Below are positions 1 through 9,505 of a DNA stretch of 35,276 bases, piece by piece. Source of the stretch: Hahella sp. GTDB lineage: Bacteria > Pseudomonadota > Gammaproteobacteria > Pseudomonadales > Oleiphilaceae. The stretch is from assembly GCA_028280065.1 (NCBI GenBank), contig JANQMN010000029.1:1-35276 (forward strand). Reading direction: 5' to 3'. The position numbers and the translations under genes are program-made. Below the pieces are notes generated by a model. It did no database searches, was not told the origin of the DNA, and saw only the letters and a list, made by a program, of their open reading frames with translations. Position 1 is the first letter of the stretch, and every line of letters starts with the position of its first letter.

Positions 1-2
1 AT

Positions 3-1796
3 TTCGACGCTTCATTAGGTGAGCTGGAGAATATCGGCGGCGGCGGTCGATTCTCAATATTCGCTCCCAACCTTATTCAGGGAGCCGAGTTCTCGCCCGG
101 TGGCTGGGGCGCGGCCTATGGGGGTAAAGCTGGCTCGCTACTGAAACTGGATGTGATCGATGGTGCGCAGACGCCGAGCGCATCTTTACGTGTGGATTTA
201 GCCGGGCTGGAAGTGGGCTATGAAGGTCCGAGCGGTATCGATGACGACACCAGCATCGTATTTAATGCGCGTCATCTCGACTTTGGAAACTTCTTCGACG
301 TTATTGGCGAGAACGATATCGGGGACCCCAGGATGAGCGATGTGCTGTTCAAATCGGTGACAGAGATCGGCAACGAACACAGCGTTGAGTTCCTGCTGTT
401 GCACTCGCCTGAAGAGTTCAGAAGAGATCTGGAGCACGTGGTTGAATCGGAGGATCTGGAGGAAAATATCTCCTACCTTGAGCAGGACAGCACGCTGGTC
501 GGGGTGACCTGGCATGCTCTGGTTGGTCAAACCAGTGAGCTTTCGACCAACCTCTACTATCGCATCAGTGACAAGTTTTCCAGCCAAGGTGAGTCATACC
601 CGGATCTGGTACCGCCGGCTACGCCATACAATGGGATCCCTGTGCGCAGAGATCTGTTGACGCTGTCTGAGGATGAAACTGAGATTGGCTTACGCACTGA
701 TTTCGCCACCTTTAACCAGTTTGGTGAGCTGACAGCAGGCGCTGAAGTGAGATCCTTTGATCTAACTTTTGAAACCACGCTAAGAGAGGAGTGGCAGCGT
801 TTTATCTACGCCTATGATGACTATCGCCCTTCGCCAGATCAGAAGTACATAGTGCTGCAACCTGATTCGATTAACTCCGCCTATGACATCAGTGCCATCT
901 CCTACGCTGCCTATGTTGATCAGGCGTATGAGTTTGACTATTGGCAGGTCAATACTGGCGTTCGCTACGACTATGATGATTTGGCTGAGCAACATCTGCT
1001 CTCACCCAGATTAAACATCTCCTGGTTTCCAACGTCTACCTCGAGATACTCGCTAACCACGGGACTCTTTTATCAAGCGCCCAGCTTCTTAGACAGAGCT
1101 TCTGATCCCGCCAATGCCTCTCTGGAGAACGAGAAGATTACCCACTTCTCATTGGGTGGAGATTGGCGACTGAGCGAAAACTACAACCTGCTAGCAGAAG
1201 CTTACTATCAGAAGCTGGATAAGTTGGTGGTGGATTCTAATCGTACCGATGGATTGCTCAGCAACAACGGTGAAGGTGAATCCTACGGCTTCGATACTGT
1301 ACTCACACGACATTTCAGCGATGACTGGTCAGCAGACGCGACCTACTCCTATAACCAATCCACCCGTAACGATAATGATGGCGAAGGTGATTACGACGCT
1401 GATTATCACCGTTCACATGTGTTCAGCATCGGTGCTAAATGGGAGATCAATGACGCCTGGAAAGTCGGCGCCAGATGGAAGTACTTCACCGGCACGCCAG
1501 CAGATGAATACATCACTCACGACAATGTTCTGGGCGATGGTAACCCACAGCGCTTCTCGAAAGAGTACACAACCAACAACACCGAAAGGAATGACGACTT
1601 CCACCAACTAAACGTGCGGTTGGATTACTACCGAACCTTCGGCGACGTAAACGTGATTGCCTTCCTGGATATCGTTAATGTGCTCGGTACATCCGTAGAT
1701 GGCGAAGAATCGTTTGATGTGAAAACCGGGGAGGTCCTGGACGAAGATGGCGACATCATGCCGATGATTGGTTTGAAGTTTGAGACGACGTTTTAA
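3..1796 (+). CDS. TonB-dependent outer-membrane receptor, 3' part only
   Basis: This is the C-terminal part of a TonB-dependent receptor, which imports a ligand across the outer membrane using TonB energy. The frame is open from the first bases of the window, so the start and N-terminal plug lie upstream; the first ATG at 153 is internal. The visible start (residues FSIFAPNLIQGAEFSPGGWG, then AAYGGKAGS) is typical of the end of a plug domain. It is followed by alternating aromatic/polar beta-strands of a 22-strand barrel (for example YSLTTGLFYQAPSF, DWSADATYSYNQST), and the protein ends in phenylalanine (FETTF), the usual outer-membrane barrel terminus. The ligand cannot be read from the sequence. 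The mannooligosaccharide locus starts about 2.5 kb away, beyond a convergent gene, so a carbohydrate role is possible but unproven. Confidence 0.88.
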   Translation, partial: FDASLGELENIGGGGRFSIFAPNLIQGAEFSPGGWGAAYGGKAGSLLKLDVIDGAQTPSASLRVDLAGLEVGYEGPSGIDDDTSIVFNARHLDFGNFFDVIGENDIGDPRMSDVLFKSVTEIGNEHSVEFLLLHSPEEFRRDLEHVVESEDLEENISYLEQDSTLVGVTWHALVGQTSELSTNLYYRISDKFSSQGESYPDLVPPATPYNGIPVRRDLLTLSEDETEIGLRTDFATFNQFGELTAGAEVRSFDLTFETTLREEWQRFIYAYDDYRPSPDQKYIVLQPDSINSAYDISAISYAAYVDQAYEFDYWQVNTGVRYDYDDLAEQHLLSPRLNISWFPTSTSRYSLTTGLFYQAPSFLDRASDPANASLENEKITHFSLGGDWRLSENYNLLAEAYYQKLDKLVVDSNRTDGLLSNNGEGESYGFDTVLTRHFSDDWSADATYSYNQSTRNDNDGEGDYDADYHRSHVFSIGAKWEINDAWKVGARWKYFTGTPADEYITHDNVLGDGNPQRFSKEYTTNNTERNDDFHQLNVRLDYYRTFGDVNVIAFLDIVNVLGTSVDGEESFDVKTGEVLDEDGDIMPMIGLKFETTF

Positions 1797-1799
1797 GTG

Positions 1800-1835
1800 C
1801 TTTCGCTCTGTTCCGCCTAAAGTACAGAGTGAAAG
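1800..1835. terminator. Hairpin between convergent genes, possible terminator
   Basis: Arms CTTTCGCTCTGT (1800-1811) and ACAGAGTGAAAG (1824-1835) pair over 12 positions with one G-T mismatch, around a 12-base loop, starting three bases after the receptor stop codon. There is no clear T-run on either strand, so termination activity is uncertain. Apart from this hairpin I see nothing in the 129-base gap to the convergent GGDEF/EAL gene. Confidence 0.35.
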
Positions 1836-1925
1836 TTAAAGCGCAAGGCCGCACCACACTGAAATAGCTCCAGCGAGATTTTTACGAGTTGGGGGTTTAC
1901 AATACCAGCTAACCAAAAGGTTAAA

Positions 1926-3947
1926 CTATATTGAGATAATATTATCGGCCTTTTTACTGAGTATAAATGTTTCCAAAGCTTCTGAGTTAAGCGGCTTGCT
2001 CAATAAATAGCCTTGCGCCGTATGACAGTTTTGCGCTGTTAAAAACTTCTCCTGGGCCTTGGTCTCAACCCCCTCAGCCACAACTTTAAGCCCTAAATCC
2101 ACCCCAAGGGAAATCATATTCTTCAAGATAATCTGCGAGGTTTTACTGGTGTCGATTTCTGCGACAAAACTACGGTCAATCTTGAGTGTGTCAACCGAAA
2201 AATCTCTCAGGTAAGACATGGACGTGTAGCCGGTACCAAAATCATCTATAGCAACACGTATCCCGAGTTGCTTTAGTTCTCTAATGGCCATTTGAGAATG
2301 CTGATTGTTTTCAACCAGCACAGATTCGGTCAGCTCCAACTCAACGTTGTTTGCCTGTATGCATGTTTGCTTCATGTAGTGTCTTATTTTTTCGAGGAAG
2401 TCAGATTGACAGAAACAAACGGGGGAAATATTAATAGCTAATATGCCAACATCGAAGTTGCCATTTTGCCAGGCTTCCAACTGGTTGATTGCCTTCCGAA
2501 GAATAAGAAAGTCTAATTTTTTGATCAGACCAGAAGATTCCGCAACAGGGATAAAGTCAATTGGAAATAAGAGTCCTCGTTCGGGGTGACGCCATCTGAC
2601 AAGAACTTCAACACCGGAAATCTTGCCTGTCGCCAATTGCCATTGAGGTTGAAAATGGAGTTCGAACTGGTCGTCCTGTATAGCCACCCTTAAATCACTT
2701 TCAACTTCCGCTTGCAATTTAATTAGCCGGCTCAGCTCTTTGGAATAAAACTGGAAATGGTTCTTACCCGATGACTTTGCAGAATACATGGCTTGATCCG
2801 CAGCGGTTAAAAGCTGCTCGGTGTTTATGCCATCTTCAGGATACACGGAAATTCCGATACTGGCAGTAATGAACACCACTGGCCCGTTTAGTTGATAAGG
2901 ATTCTGAAGAACACCGACTAACTCCGCAGCTACTTGCTCCGCCGCCAACAAGGAAGATTCAAGTGCACTAAAGTTATTTAGCAGCACTACGAACTCATCG
3001 CCACTTAAACGATATACCGATTCTCTATCTTTAACGGTTTCCAGCAATCTTCCAGCAACTTGCTGTAACAGCCGGTCACCAATATGATGTCCATGTTGGT
3101 CATTTATAATCTTGAAATGGTCCAAGTCAATAAAGAGTAAAGCGACTGAGCCATTCCCTTTCATTGTTTGAACTAATGCGGTGTCCATTCGTTTTATAAA
3201 CAAATTCCGGTTCGCTAATCCGGTCAAAAAATCATAATGCGCAAGCTCGTACAGTTTTTTATTTTTCTCTTCAATGGAAATCTGAGCATCAGTTAGCGAG
3301 GTTAAAAGATTTGACCTCAAAGCTTCCCGTCTGTATAGAAATCTGCTTAGAAGAAACGAGAGTAAAGTCGATACCCCGATGACAAAAAAACTAAGCTTCT
3401 GGTAAAAAGACAGCTCAATATCAACTTGGCGGTGCAATTTTGTCTCCACGGAAGTTGCCAGCTGAATGAACTCATGAAATACAGTGTCAAATTTAATGTC
3501 TATTTCTGTCCCTGGATTTGAGTCAGAAAAATTCTGGTATCGTTTCCGTGCAATTTCCTCAAATCTAGTCAATGCTTTTCGCACTGATGTTATATCCTTT
3601 CTAAGAACAGGATCCTTTAAAGGATAGAATTTCCTTACATTATTATCGCCCCCGTCGAGTAACACCCCGGCATACCAATCCGCCTGGTCGATATCGCGCC
3701 ATACGTCGTCAATAGACTCCCCTCTATCGCCCGACATAATTTCTTCAAACCACAGATGTGCATTGGTTGCTTTGTATTTAATTTCTTTTGCAGCTTCAAT
3801 TTTTGAGCTTTGCGCCTTAATTAACTTGTTTCCTAGGTAAAAAAGAAAAATCATAAAGGAGACAAGCAAAATTGTAGATGTCAATGAAAGTACAAAGAGT
3901 CGCCTTTGAGAAGACATATTGTTGATGGAACGCAATAACCACATCAT
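1926..3947 (-). CDS. Membrane GGDEF/EAL protein (c-di-GMP turnover)
   Basis: This is a membrane-anchored protein with diguanylate cyclase and c-di-GMP phosphodiesterase domains. Numbering here uses the longer GTG-started form (GTG at 3962). One transmembrane helix lies at about residues 22-43, then about 150 residues of probable periplasmic sensor, and a second helix at about 191-209. The GGDEF domain follows with signature SGDEF at 320-324 instead of GGDEF, and no RxxD inhibitory site before it. The EAL domain has EVL (462-464) in place of EAL, but keeps INISP, ELTES, IDDFGTG, KIDRSF and EGVET, so phosphodiesterase activity looks intact. Substitution of the first G is tolerated in some active cyclases. 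The start chosen is the ATG at 3947, which has GGAAGGAAA just upstream; the GTG lacks this. It is convergent with the receptor gene. The signal sensed is unknown. Confidence 0.93.
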   Translation of the reverse strand: MMWLLRSINNMSSQRRLFVLSLTSTILLVSFMIFLFYLGNKLIKAQSSKIEAAKEIKYKATNAHLWFEEIMSGDRGESIDDVWRDIDQADWYAGVLLDGGDNNVRKFYPLKDPVLRKDITSVRKALTRFEEIARKRYQNFSDSNPGTEIDIKFDTVFHEFIQLATSVETKLHRQVDIELSFYQKLSFFVIGVSTLLSFLLSRFLYRREALRSNLLTSLTDAQISIEEKNKKLYELAHYDFLTGLANRNLFIKRMDTALVQTMKGNGSVALLFIDLDHFKIINDQHGHHIGDRLLQQVAGRLLETVKDRESVYRLSGDEFVVLLNNFSALESSLLAAEQVAAELVGVLQNPYQLNGPVVFITASIGISVYPEDGINTEQLLTAADQAMYSAKSSGKNHFQFYSKELSRLIKLQAEVESDLRVAIQDDQFELHFQPQWQLATGKISGVEVLVRWRHPERGLLFPIDFIPVAESSGLIKKLDFLILRKAINQLEAWQNGNFDVGILAINISPVCFCQSDFLEKIRHYMKQTCIQANNVELELTESVLVENNQHSQMAIRELKQLGIRVAIDDFGTGYTSMSYLRDFSVDTLKIDRSFVAEIDTSKTSQIILKNMISLGVDLGLKVVAEGVETKAQEKFLTAQNCHTAQGYLLSKPLNSEALETFILSKKADNIISI

Positions 3948-4325
3948 TGGTTTTCCTTCCACGAACCTGATCTACTTAAGAGAGTGAGGGCTAATCCAGC
4001 TTTGCGGATATAAGGACTATATTTAAAAAAGGCTCAGCTTGTATTAAGAATCAAGACTACCAAAAGGAAAAAAACGAATATAGATTTTCTTTCGAAGACG
4101 TAGACATATATTCCTTTCCATGGTTGCCGGGGATACTCTCCCGAGTAAGTTCACAAAAGCGTTCTGACGCTTTCCTATAGTAACCTGGATGCCGGCCAAA
4201 ACAAGCCTGTAAAAACTGACAGTATCGGATGTGATCAAAAGGATGCCGGATAAATGCGAACCACTGTAACCACCAGACAATCTTCGTAACTACTATTGTA
4301 ATTCCGGCTATCCGGACGCAACCGC
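3948..4325. other. Intergenic stretch without a convincing gene
   Basis: These 378 bases lie between manA and the GGDEF/EAL gene, both on the minus strand. Small open frames here have no recognisable protein character. A 6-bp hairpin (AAAGCG 4156-4161, CGCTTT 4168-4173) is followed on the minus strand by TTTTG and could be a weak terminator for manA. The GGDEF/EAL promoter should also lie here, but I cannot pick one with confidence. Confidence 0.5.
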
Positions 4326-5519
4326 TTAGAAGTTTCTATGGCCCGTCGCTGTTCGATAAAGCACGACATCGGTTTGCGCAGCCAATACGCATAGCTCACC
4401 TGGCTTCTGATAAAAAGCATCACCAGCAGTGGCGTAATTTTGCAAACCCGATATGCGTAGTTCACCGCTTAAAATAAACCAAAGGCAAGGGCCGTCGTCT
4501 TCCGGCGTAGTAAGTTTCTCACCGCTAGCCAGGCAGTATTCGCGTAGTGCAAAGTCGGGCACAGGCACGACATATTCTCGGCAATTGCAATCAAGAGGGA
4601 CTGGTTGCAGCAAGCTAGGATTCAGCCCTTCAAATTCGGTGATTCGCATCAACTCAGGCACGTTAATCAATTTGCCGGTCAGCCCTCCCCTCACGACATT
4701 GTCCGAATTGGCCATCAGCTCAAGAGTCTGCCCTTCCAGATAGGCATGAGGAACACCGGCATTCTGGAACACAACTTCACCTTTCGGAACATACATCAGG
4801 TTGAGCAGCAGAATCATGATCAGCCCCGGATCTATCGATCTTTCTTGCGCTTCTCCTAATAATGCTGCTCTCACCAACCAAAATATGGGATCCATTTTGG
4901 ATAGTTGATTGCATTCGTAAGCGCTCCGATGACCTTCGATAACAGGCCCAATCAGCTCCCCCAATTGGGACTTCGGCAGAGAAAAAATATGCTCCACCAA
5001 GGCCTTGAGACCATGACTGTCATAGTACTTCAGCAGGGCCGACAGGCTAGGCTCCAGCGACAACTGATTGCGTATACCTTCATCCTGACGGAACCCATGC
5101 AACAACCAGAAGTCCGAGAGAGCAAGCATCAGCTCCGGCTTATGGTTATCGTCCTTGTAGCACCGCTGTGTAGCTGGCAGATGCAGTTGTTGCTCTCGCT
5201 TATATCCCTCAATCGCCTGTTCCTTTGTGGGGTGCACCTGAATGGATAAAGGTGACTTAACATCCAACAGTTTCAGTAAAAAAGGAAGGCGCTTTCCGAA
5301 CTGGGCGATTGATTTACTACCCAACCGTTGCAGGGGTGCGGCTTGGAGCCATGCAGACAGCTTGGTTCCGTCAGACAATAAGGCGGTACCAGCCTGGTGA
5401 TCGCCCAGCCAGTATTCAGCTATCGGCAGATCCGCCGAAGATTCAGAGCCGGTGGCAAGGGGAATGAAATGCCGGCCTCCCCAATCATAGTGCTGAACAA
5501 CGCCCTTAATTTCCAACAT
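4326..5519 (-). CDS. manA: Mannose-6-phosphate isomerase, type I
   Basis: This enzyme converts mannose-6-phosphate to fructose-6-phosphate in the cytoplasm, the last step joining mannose catabolism to glycolysis. Type I phosphomannose isomerase features are visible: N-terminal VQHYDWGG, the zinc-site elements QVHP and KPELMLAL, and the C-terminal PHAYLEGQTLELMANSDN followed by VVRGGLTGK, which includes the catalytic arginine region. About 397 residues, normal for the family. The frame is open upstream to 5717, but that part overlaps the porin gene. The ATG at 5519 (MLEIKGVVQHYDWGG) has AGGAG eight bases before it and is taken as the start. It is downstream of the LamB-type porin gene, separated by 91 bases containing an intrinsic terminator, so expression probably depends on read-through or a second promoter. 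Confidence 0.93.
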   Translation of the reverse strand: MLEIKGVVQHYDWGGRHFIPLATGSESSADLPIAEYWLGDHQAGTALLSDGTKLSAWLQAAPLQRLGSKSIAQFGKRLPFLLKLLDVKSPLSIQVHPTKEQAIEGYKREQQLHLPATQRCYKDDNHKPELMLALSDFWLLHGFRQDEGIRNQLSLEPSLSALLKYYDSHGLKALVEHIFSLPKSQLGELIGPVIEGHRSAYECNQLSKMDPIFWLVRAALLGEAQERSIDPGLIMILLLNLMYVPKGEVVFQNAGVPHAYLEGQTLELMANSDNVVRGGLTGKLINVPELMRITEFEGLNPSLLQPVPLDCNCREYVVPVPDFALREYCLASGEKLTTPEDDGPCLWFILSGELRISGLQNYATAGDAFYQKPGELCVLAAQTDVVLYRTATGHRNF

Positions 5520-5542
5520 GATGGCAGACTCCTGAACTTGGG

Positions 5543-5564
5543 AAAAAGGGGAGCTAAAGCTCCC
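5543..5564 (-). terminator. Intrinsic terminator/attenuator between porin and manA
   Basis: On the minus strand GGGAGCT-TT-AGCTCCC forms a 7-bp GC-rich stem followed by C and TTTTT. It lies between the porin stop (5611) and the manA ATG (5519). It should end most porin transcripts and let a fraction through into manA. The + strand is flanked by A-runs, so the minus-strand orientation is the functional one. Confidence 0.75.
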
Positions 5565-5610
5565 AAAAAATACACAGCAGGAAAAATCGATTCTTCCAGT
5601 ACTCCAACCG

Positions 5611-6942
5611 TTAAAACCAGACTTCGGCTTGCAAGCCAAAGTTGATTGCACTGGTATCATCGTTACGTGTGTATCCTCCAGCACCGATGGTGCGAGTCCC
5701 CCAATCGAAGCTACCATCTATGGCATCAGCCACATCCTTATCCCAGGTGGCATAGGTAACGAATGCGCGGAGCTGCGGCCGCCCCCAAAATCCCTGATTG
5801 AGCGTAATAGTCGGGGCGACGGTTACTTTGGTTAACCCCCCTTCACCACGACCATCAACCCCCATGAGATTTTCATCATCCAAATACTCATAGCCAATTT
5901 CATATTGCATTGCGAAATGGTCACTCAGCTGTTGATAAGGACGAACGCCAACGGCCATTCGCGTTCTATCCCAGCCCTCGCTCGCTCCGGACCACCAACG
6001 AAAATCACTGTCCTGTTGATAAAAAGCGAACGTAGAAATATCCCAGCCGGAAACATTTGCCAGCCCATCCAGCACCAAACGGTACGAAGTAGTGTCGTCC
6101 AAATTAGCCCAGCCCCAGCCATTTTTACCCAGTGAATCGCCGGCAGCCAGTCCTTGACCGTATTGAACGACGAAGCGGGAGTATCCGTTTGCAAAGTTAT
6201 AGAATCCATCAAAGTTATATACCGCCGTTACACCAAAGCCATCTTCTGCAACATTCTCATCCCACGGCATATCGCTATTCATGGAGTGGGCAACCAGTTG
6301 AATATCCAATCCTGTTCCGGCAATCGATTTGAACCACGCATTAACCGAGTAATCGTCCGGGTAACCCTGCTGACTGGTATCAGCCGGCGGCCGGGCATTG
6401 TCGCCACTTGGATTGAATGCATAAAGACCAATATCAAACCGCGCGAAACCTAGTTTGACATTATCAACGCCACCACCTGTGCCGTTATACTGGATATACT
6501 CCCAATCAAATTGGTGATTGGAGGTATTAGAAGAACTATAACGTTTGCCTGCCCAAAAAACGGCATCGGGGGCAAAATCGAGATTACCTAACTCGGCGTA
6601 CCCTTCGCGAAACTGGATCTCGTGGCCATCTCCATCGACACAATTCCAGTCAGCCGTACAGGTCGTTTCATGGGTAAGATTGGCTCTGATTTTCGCGTAG
6701 GAGCCATTATCGTTTTGAATTTTAATCGTGGGTAGAAGTTCTATCTTTGTATTTTGCTCGTTGCCTAAGCGCCATTTACCGTCCGGCATCAAACCGATCG
6801 CATCGCTTCTATTGCCGTCGCTATTCATTAATATGCCGCTTTTAATATATCCATGCATCTCGAAATCCGTTGTGGTAGCCAAGCCCACAGTGGAAACGAG
6901 TGTCAGGGGTATAGCAAATAACTGTCCGATCTTGTTTTTCAT
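5611..6942 (-). CDS. LamB/maltoporin-family outer-membrane porin
   Basis: This is an outer-membrane sugar channel of the LamB family, 443 residues. It has a signal peptide (KNKIGQLFAIPLTLVSTVGLATTT, cleavage near residues 22-24), then the typical maltoporin opening FEMHGYIKSGIL and barrel strands with aromatic residues (FREGYAELGNL, WAGKRY, YEIGYEYLDDE). It ends NFGLQAEVWF with the terminal phenylalanine of outer-membrane barrels. A cysteine pair near residues 94-100 (TCTADWNC) probably forms a loop disulfide. The ATG at 6942 has AAGGT eight bases upstream. Context (manA, GH130 phosphorylases, mannobiose epimerase, LacI-type operators upstream) points to mannooligosaccharides rather than maltodextrin as substrate; this is inference. 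It is first in a unit with manA, with a terminator between them. Confidence 0.9.
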   Translation of the reverse strand: MKNKIGQLFAIPLTLVSTVGLATTTDFEMHGYIKSGILMNSDGNRSDAIGLMPDGKWRLGNEQNTKIELLPTIKIQNDNGSYAKIRANLTHETTCTADWNCVDGDGHEIQFREGYAELGNLDFAPDAVFWAGKRYSSSNTSNHQFDWEYIQYNGTGGGVDNVKLGFARFDIGLYAFNPSGDNARPPADTSQQGYPDDYSVNAWFKSIAGTGLDIQLVAHSMNSDMPWDENVAEDGFGVTAVYNFDGFYNFANGYSRFVVQYGQGLAAGDSLGKNGWGWANLDDTTSYRLVLDGLANVSGWDISTFAFYQQDSDFRWWSGASEGWDRTRMAVGVRPYQQLSDHFAMQYEIGYEYLDDENLMGVDGRGEGGLTKVTVAPTITLNQGFWGRPQLRAFVTYATWDKDVADAIDGSFDWGTRTIGAGGYTRNDDTSAINFGLQAEVWF

Positions 6943-7042
6943 GATGTCTACCTTATCGTTTTGATTTAAAAAAATTTCTTATATCTACTAATAATTCCTT
7001 TAATTCAGCGATATACGTTAAATTTACTTTCATCTTCACCAA

Positions 7043-7064
7043 ATAATCGTAACGTTACGTTTTT
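7043..7064. promoter_or_regulatory. LacI-type operator A upstream of porin
   Basis: The perfect 12-bp palindrome CGTAACGTTACG lies at 7048-7059; over the wider 22-base frame 9 of 11 positions pair. It is about 105 bases before the porin ATG. The central CpG is the feature expected of LacI-family operators, and the same core occurs upstream of the other mannoside units in the window. Confidence 0.75.
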
Positions 7065-7182
7065 TGATTAAAATTTTTTGGGTAACAGCTATTCTGCGCC
7101 AGATAAATAAGTCAGACAGCTTGAAATTGCAGTTTTTACCCTATCGTTCATGGTATAGAATCCGATCATCGACAGTCAACCA

Positions 7183-7204
7183 AAAATCGTAACGTTTTCA
7201 TTTT
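7183..7204. promoter_or_regulatory. LacI-type operator B, imperfect
   Basis: AAAATCGTAACGTT followed by TTCATTTT: 8 of 11 positions pair around the AACGTT core (7191-7196). One half (AAAATCGTAAC) is ideal, the other is degenerate. It is about 140 bases from operator A, so the two could form a repression loop at the porin promoter. The 300-base gap 6943-7242 also holds an 8-bp inverted repeat (CCAACATG 7212-7219, CATGTTGG 7235-7242) just after the phosphorylase stop. Confidence 0.55.
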
Positions 7205-7242
7205 TTCCAGCCCAACATGCACTCAGATCAATTCCATGTTGG

Positions 7243-8427
7243 TTATGGGCTAGAGACTACTTGTGACGCATTGGCCGCAATCAGCTGCATGCGCTGCCGG
7301 ACGCTTCCAGCCGTTGTCAAAGGGTCTTCCGGGGTATGCATGGCATAGTCCAGGAGCTGGTCGACCGAGGTCTTCAGCACATGACAGCGCGTATCGGATG
7401 AGGCGTAGTAGATCAAAACATCGCCGTTAGCGCGCTGGACCATGCCGTTGCTAAAGACCACATTCGAAACGTCACCAACCCGCTCAGCACCCTCAGGTGC
7501 GAGAAAGTAGCCCCCTGGCCGGTATATAACCCGAGCGGGATCATCGAGCGCCGTCACGAAGCAATACAGAACATAGCGAAGACCGGCAGCGGTATTACGC
7601 ACACCATGGGCAATGTGAAGCCACCCTTTTGCCGTTTTTAGGGGTGTTGGCCCCTGGCCGTTTTTGCTTTCTTTAATGGTGTGATAAATCTTGGGATCCA
7701 CTACTTGTTCGGCACCCACTTCCGGATTCGTCATTGAATCCGTAAAACCCATGCCGATGCCGCCGCCTTTTCCAGCCTCGATGAAGCTGTCCTGAGGCCG
7801 CGTGTATAGAGCATACTTGCCTTGCACGAACTCAGGGTGCAACACGACATTGCGCTGCTGGGATGAGCGCGTTTTCAAATCCGGCAACCGTTCCCAGTCC
7901 AATAAATCTTTGGTCCGGACAATGCCACACTGCGCCACCGCCGCTGATTCGTCGCCGGATTCGGCCTCCAAATCTTTGCGCTCCGCGCAGAACAAGCCAT
8001 ATATCCAGCCGTCTTCATGACGGGTCAGGCGCATGTCGTAAATGTTGGTATCCGGGCTGCCTGTCTCCGGGATAACGCAAGGCTTATCCCAAAACCGAAA
8101 TCCGTCAATGCCGCTAGCGCTTTCAGCCACGGCAAAAAAGGACTTTCTATCGTATCCTTCAACCCGTACCACCAATAAGATCCGGTTATCAAGCTCGATC
8201 GCACCAGGATTCAAGGTGGCGTTGACACCAAGCCGCTCCATTACATAAGGATTTGTCGCCGGATTGAGATCGTACCGCCAACTGAGCGGCACATGAGCCG
8301 CAGTAACGACAGGATCGGCAAAGCGCGTAAAAATACCGTTACCCGGCAAAATCGGTTGATTTATCCTGCCGGTCAGCAAATGATGCTCCGCTTGAAGCAT
8401 CGCCAGTCTTTGCGAAAATAGGGTCAT
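7243..8427 (-). CDS. GH130_1 4-O-beta-mannosyl-glucose phosphorylase
   Basis: This enzyme is predicted to split beta-1,4-mannosyl-glucose with phosphate into mannose-1-phosphate and glucose in the cytoplasm. The 394 residues match the length of GH130 subfamily 1. Motifs seen are [20 protein letters not shown], the catalytic segment NIYDMRL with Asp131 (the position proposed as proton donor in characterised mannosylglucose phosphorylases), and [16 protein letters not shown]. The ATG at 8427 is chosen because GGGAGG lies just upstream; an in-frame start at 8451 has no such site. It is third in the manB-GH130_2-GH130_1 unit, 85 bases after the GH130_2 gene. The neighbouring 2-epimerase would supply its substrate from mannobiose. 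The subfamily call is from motif recognition and context, not a tree. Confidence 0.88.
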   Translation of the reverse strand: MTLFSQRLAMLQAEHHLLTGRINQPILPGNGIFTRFADPVVTAAHVPLSWRYDLNPATNPYVMERLGVNATLNPGAIELDNRILLVVRVEGYDRKSFFAVAESASGIDGFRFWDKPCVIPETGSPDTNIYDMRLTRHEDGWIYGLFCAERKDLEAESGDESAAVAQCGIVRTKDLLDWERLPDLKTRSSQQRNVVLHPEFVQGKYALYTRPQDSFIEAGKGGGIGMGFTDSMTNPEVGAEQVVDPKIYHTIKESKNGQGPTPLKTAKGWLHIAHGVRNTAAGLRYVLYCFVTALDDPARVIYRPGGYFLAPEGAERVGDVSNVVFSNGMVQRANGDVLIYYASSDTRCHVLKTSVDQLLDYAMHTPEDPLTTAGSVRQRMQLIAANASQVVSSP

Positions 8428-8512
8428 ATCGACCTCCCTCAACGGCCTCATCGCACAGCTCGGCAGTAACTATTCTGCCTTCGCCGACATCAAGGCCTTG
8501 CTAGTAAAGCGT

Positions 8513-9505
8513 CTAAAACACTTCAGAGTTTTCTCGAATGTAATCGACAAGCTCATCCACCTGGGAATAAGCCACCGCCGAATAGGTATCGGCAGCGCCA
8601 TAGTAGACCGCTATCCGCCCGGTCTGCGCATCCGTTAACGCCGCACAGGGGAAAGCGACATTCGGTACAAAGCCACGGGTTTCATAGTCTCTTTCCGGCG
8701 TAAGCAGGTAATCCCGAGTGCGGTAAAGCACTTTCCAGGGCTCGTCGATATCCAGAATCGCCGCCCCGATACTGTACACCAAGCCATTACATGTACCTGA
8801 TACGCCGTGATAAAACATCAACCAGCCTGCATTGGTTTCAATGGGAATAGGTCCTGCGCCGACCTTTGTTCCCTGCCACCAGCCTTGACCGCCCTTGCCC
8901 ATGACGTGACGATGTTTACCCCAATATTCCAAATCATGACTATGGCTTAAGAAGATGTCGCCGAAAGGCGTGTGCCCGCTATCTGACGGCCGGTTCAACA
9001 GCACAAACTGGCCGTTAACTTTTCGTGGAAACAGTACGCCATTGCGGTTGAAGGGAACGCATGGATTTTCCAGCCGGGTAAAGGTCTGGAAATCTTTGGT
9101 CATCCCCAAACCGAGGGTGGCGCCGTGATAATCGGTACACCAGGTGATGTAATAGGCGTCATCGATTTTCACCACACGCGGATCGTACGCGTAGGAAGGT
9201 TGAAACGGCTCACCCTGCTTATCAACCCAGGCAATCGCATCCGGCTCGAACTCCCAGTGCAGTCCGTCACTACTGCGGCCGAAATGCAAGTGCGGACGGC
9301 CGTTTTTATAATCACTTCGAAAAACGCCGACATAAGCCCCTTTGAAAGGCACAACGGCGCTATTGTATACACGGGCCGCACACTCGATGGGATTCCAATC
9401 GATGATAGGGTTCGCATCGTGACGCCACATCACGCCGTTACAGCCGGCGGGCTTATCTTGCCAAGGGATATTGGGCAAGTCGTCGCCGATAATTTTGTAG
9501 GTCAT
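8513..9505 (-). CDS. GH130 beta-1,4-mannooligosaccharide phosphorylase (GH130_2-like)
   Basis: This enzyme is predicted to remove mannose from the non-reducing end of beta-1,4-mannooligosaccharides by phosphorolysis, giving mannose-1-phosphate. At 330 residues it fits the shorter GH130_2 type. Visible are the five-bladed-propeller repeats, the catalytic AYDPRV with Asp108, [20 protein letters not shown], and [17 protein letters not shown]. The ATG at 9505 overlaps the manB stop as ATGA (9502-9505), with AAGGAG nine bases upstream, showing translational coupling to manB. Having two GH130 paralogues of different subfamilies in one operon mirrors the mannosyl-glucose plus mannooligosaccharide phosphorylase pair described in Ruminococcus albus. 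Exact chain-length preference cannot be told from sequence. Confidence 0.87.
   Translation of the reverse strand: MTYKIIGDDLPNIPWQDKPAGCNGVMWRHDANPIIDWNPIECAARVYNSAVVPFKGAYVGVFRSDYKNGRPHLHFGRSSDGLHWEFEPDAIAWVDKQGEPFQPSYAYDPRVVKIDDAYYITWCTDYHGATLGLGMTKDFQTFTRLENPCVPFNRNGVLFPRKVNGQFVLLNRPSDSGHTPFGDIFLSHSHDLEYWGKHRHVMGKGGQGWWQGTKVGAGPIPIETNAGWLMFYHGVSGTCNGLVYSIGAAILDIDEPWKVLYRTRDYLLTPERDYETRGFVPNVAFPCAALTDAQTGRIAVYYGAADTYSAVAYSQVDELVDYIRENSEVF

Noticed and set aside
198-587. 129-residue open frame antisense to the TonB receptor
   Set aside because: It lies wholly inside the barrel-coding region on the opposite strand, has no family character, and its sequence follows from the receptor's codon pattern.
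4044-4465. Two small minus-strand frames around the 3' end of manA
   Set aside because: One is in another frame of manA; the other lies in the intergenic gap with no recognisable domain or ribosome site.
7212-7242. Hairpin after the GH130_1 stop as a terminator
   Set aside because: The 8-bp stem (CCAACATG/CATGTTGG) is followed by an A-run rather than a T-run on the transcribed minus strand, so it does not have intrinsic terminator form.
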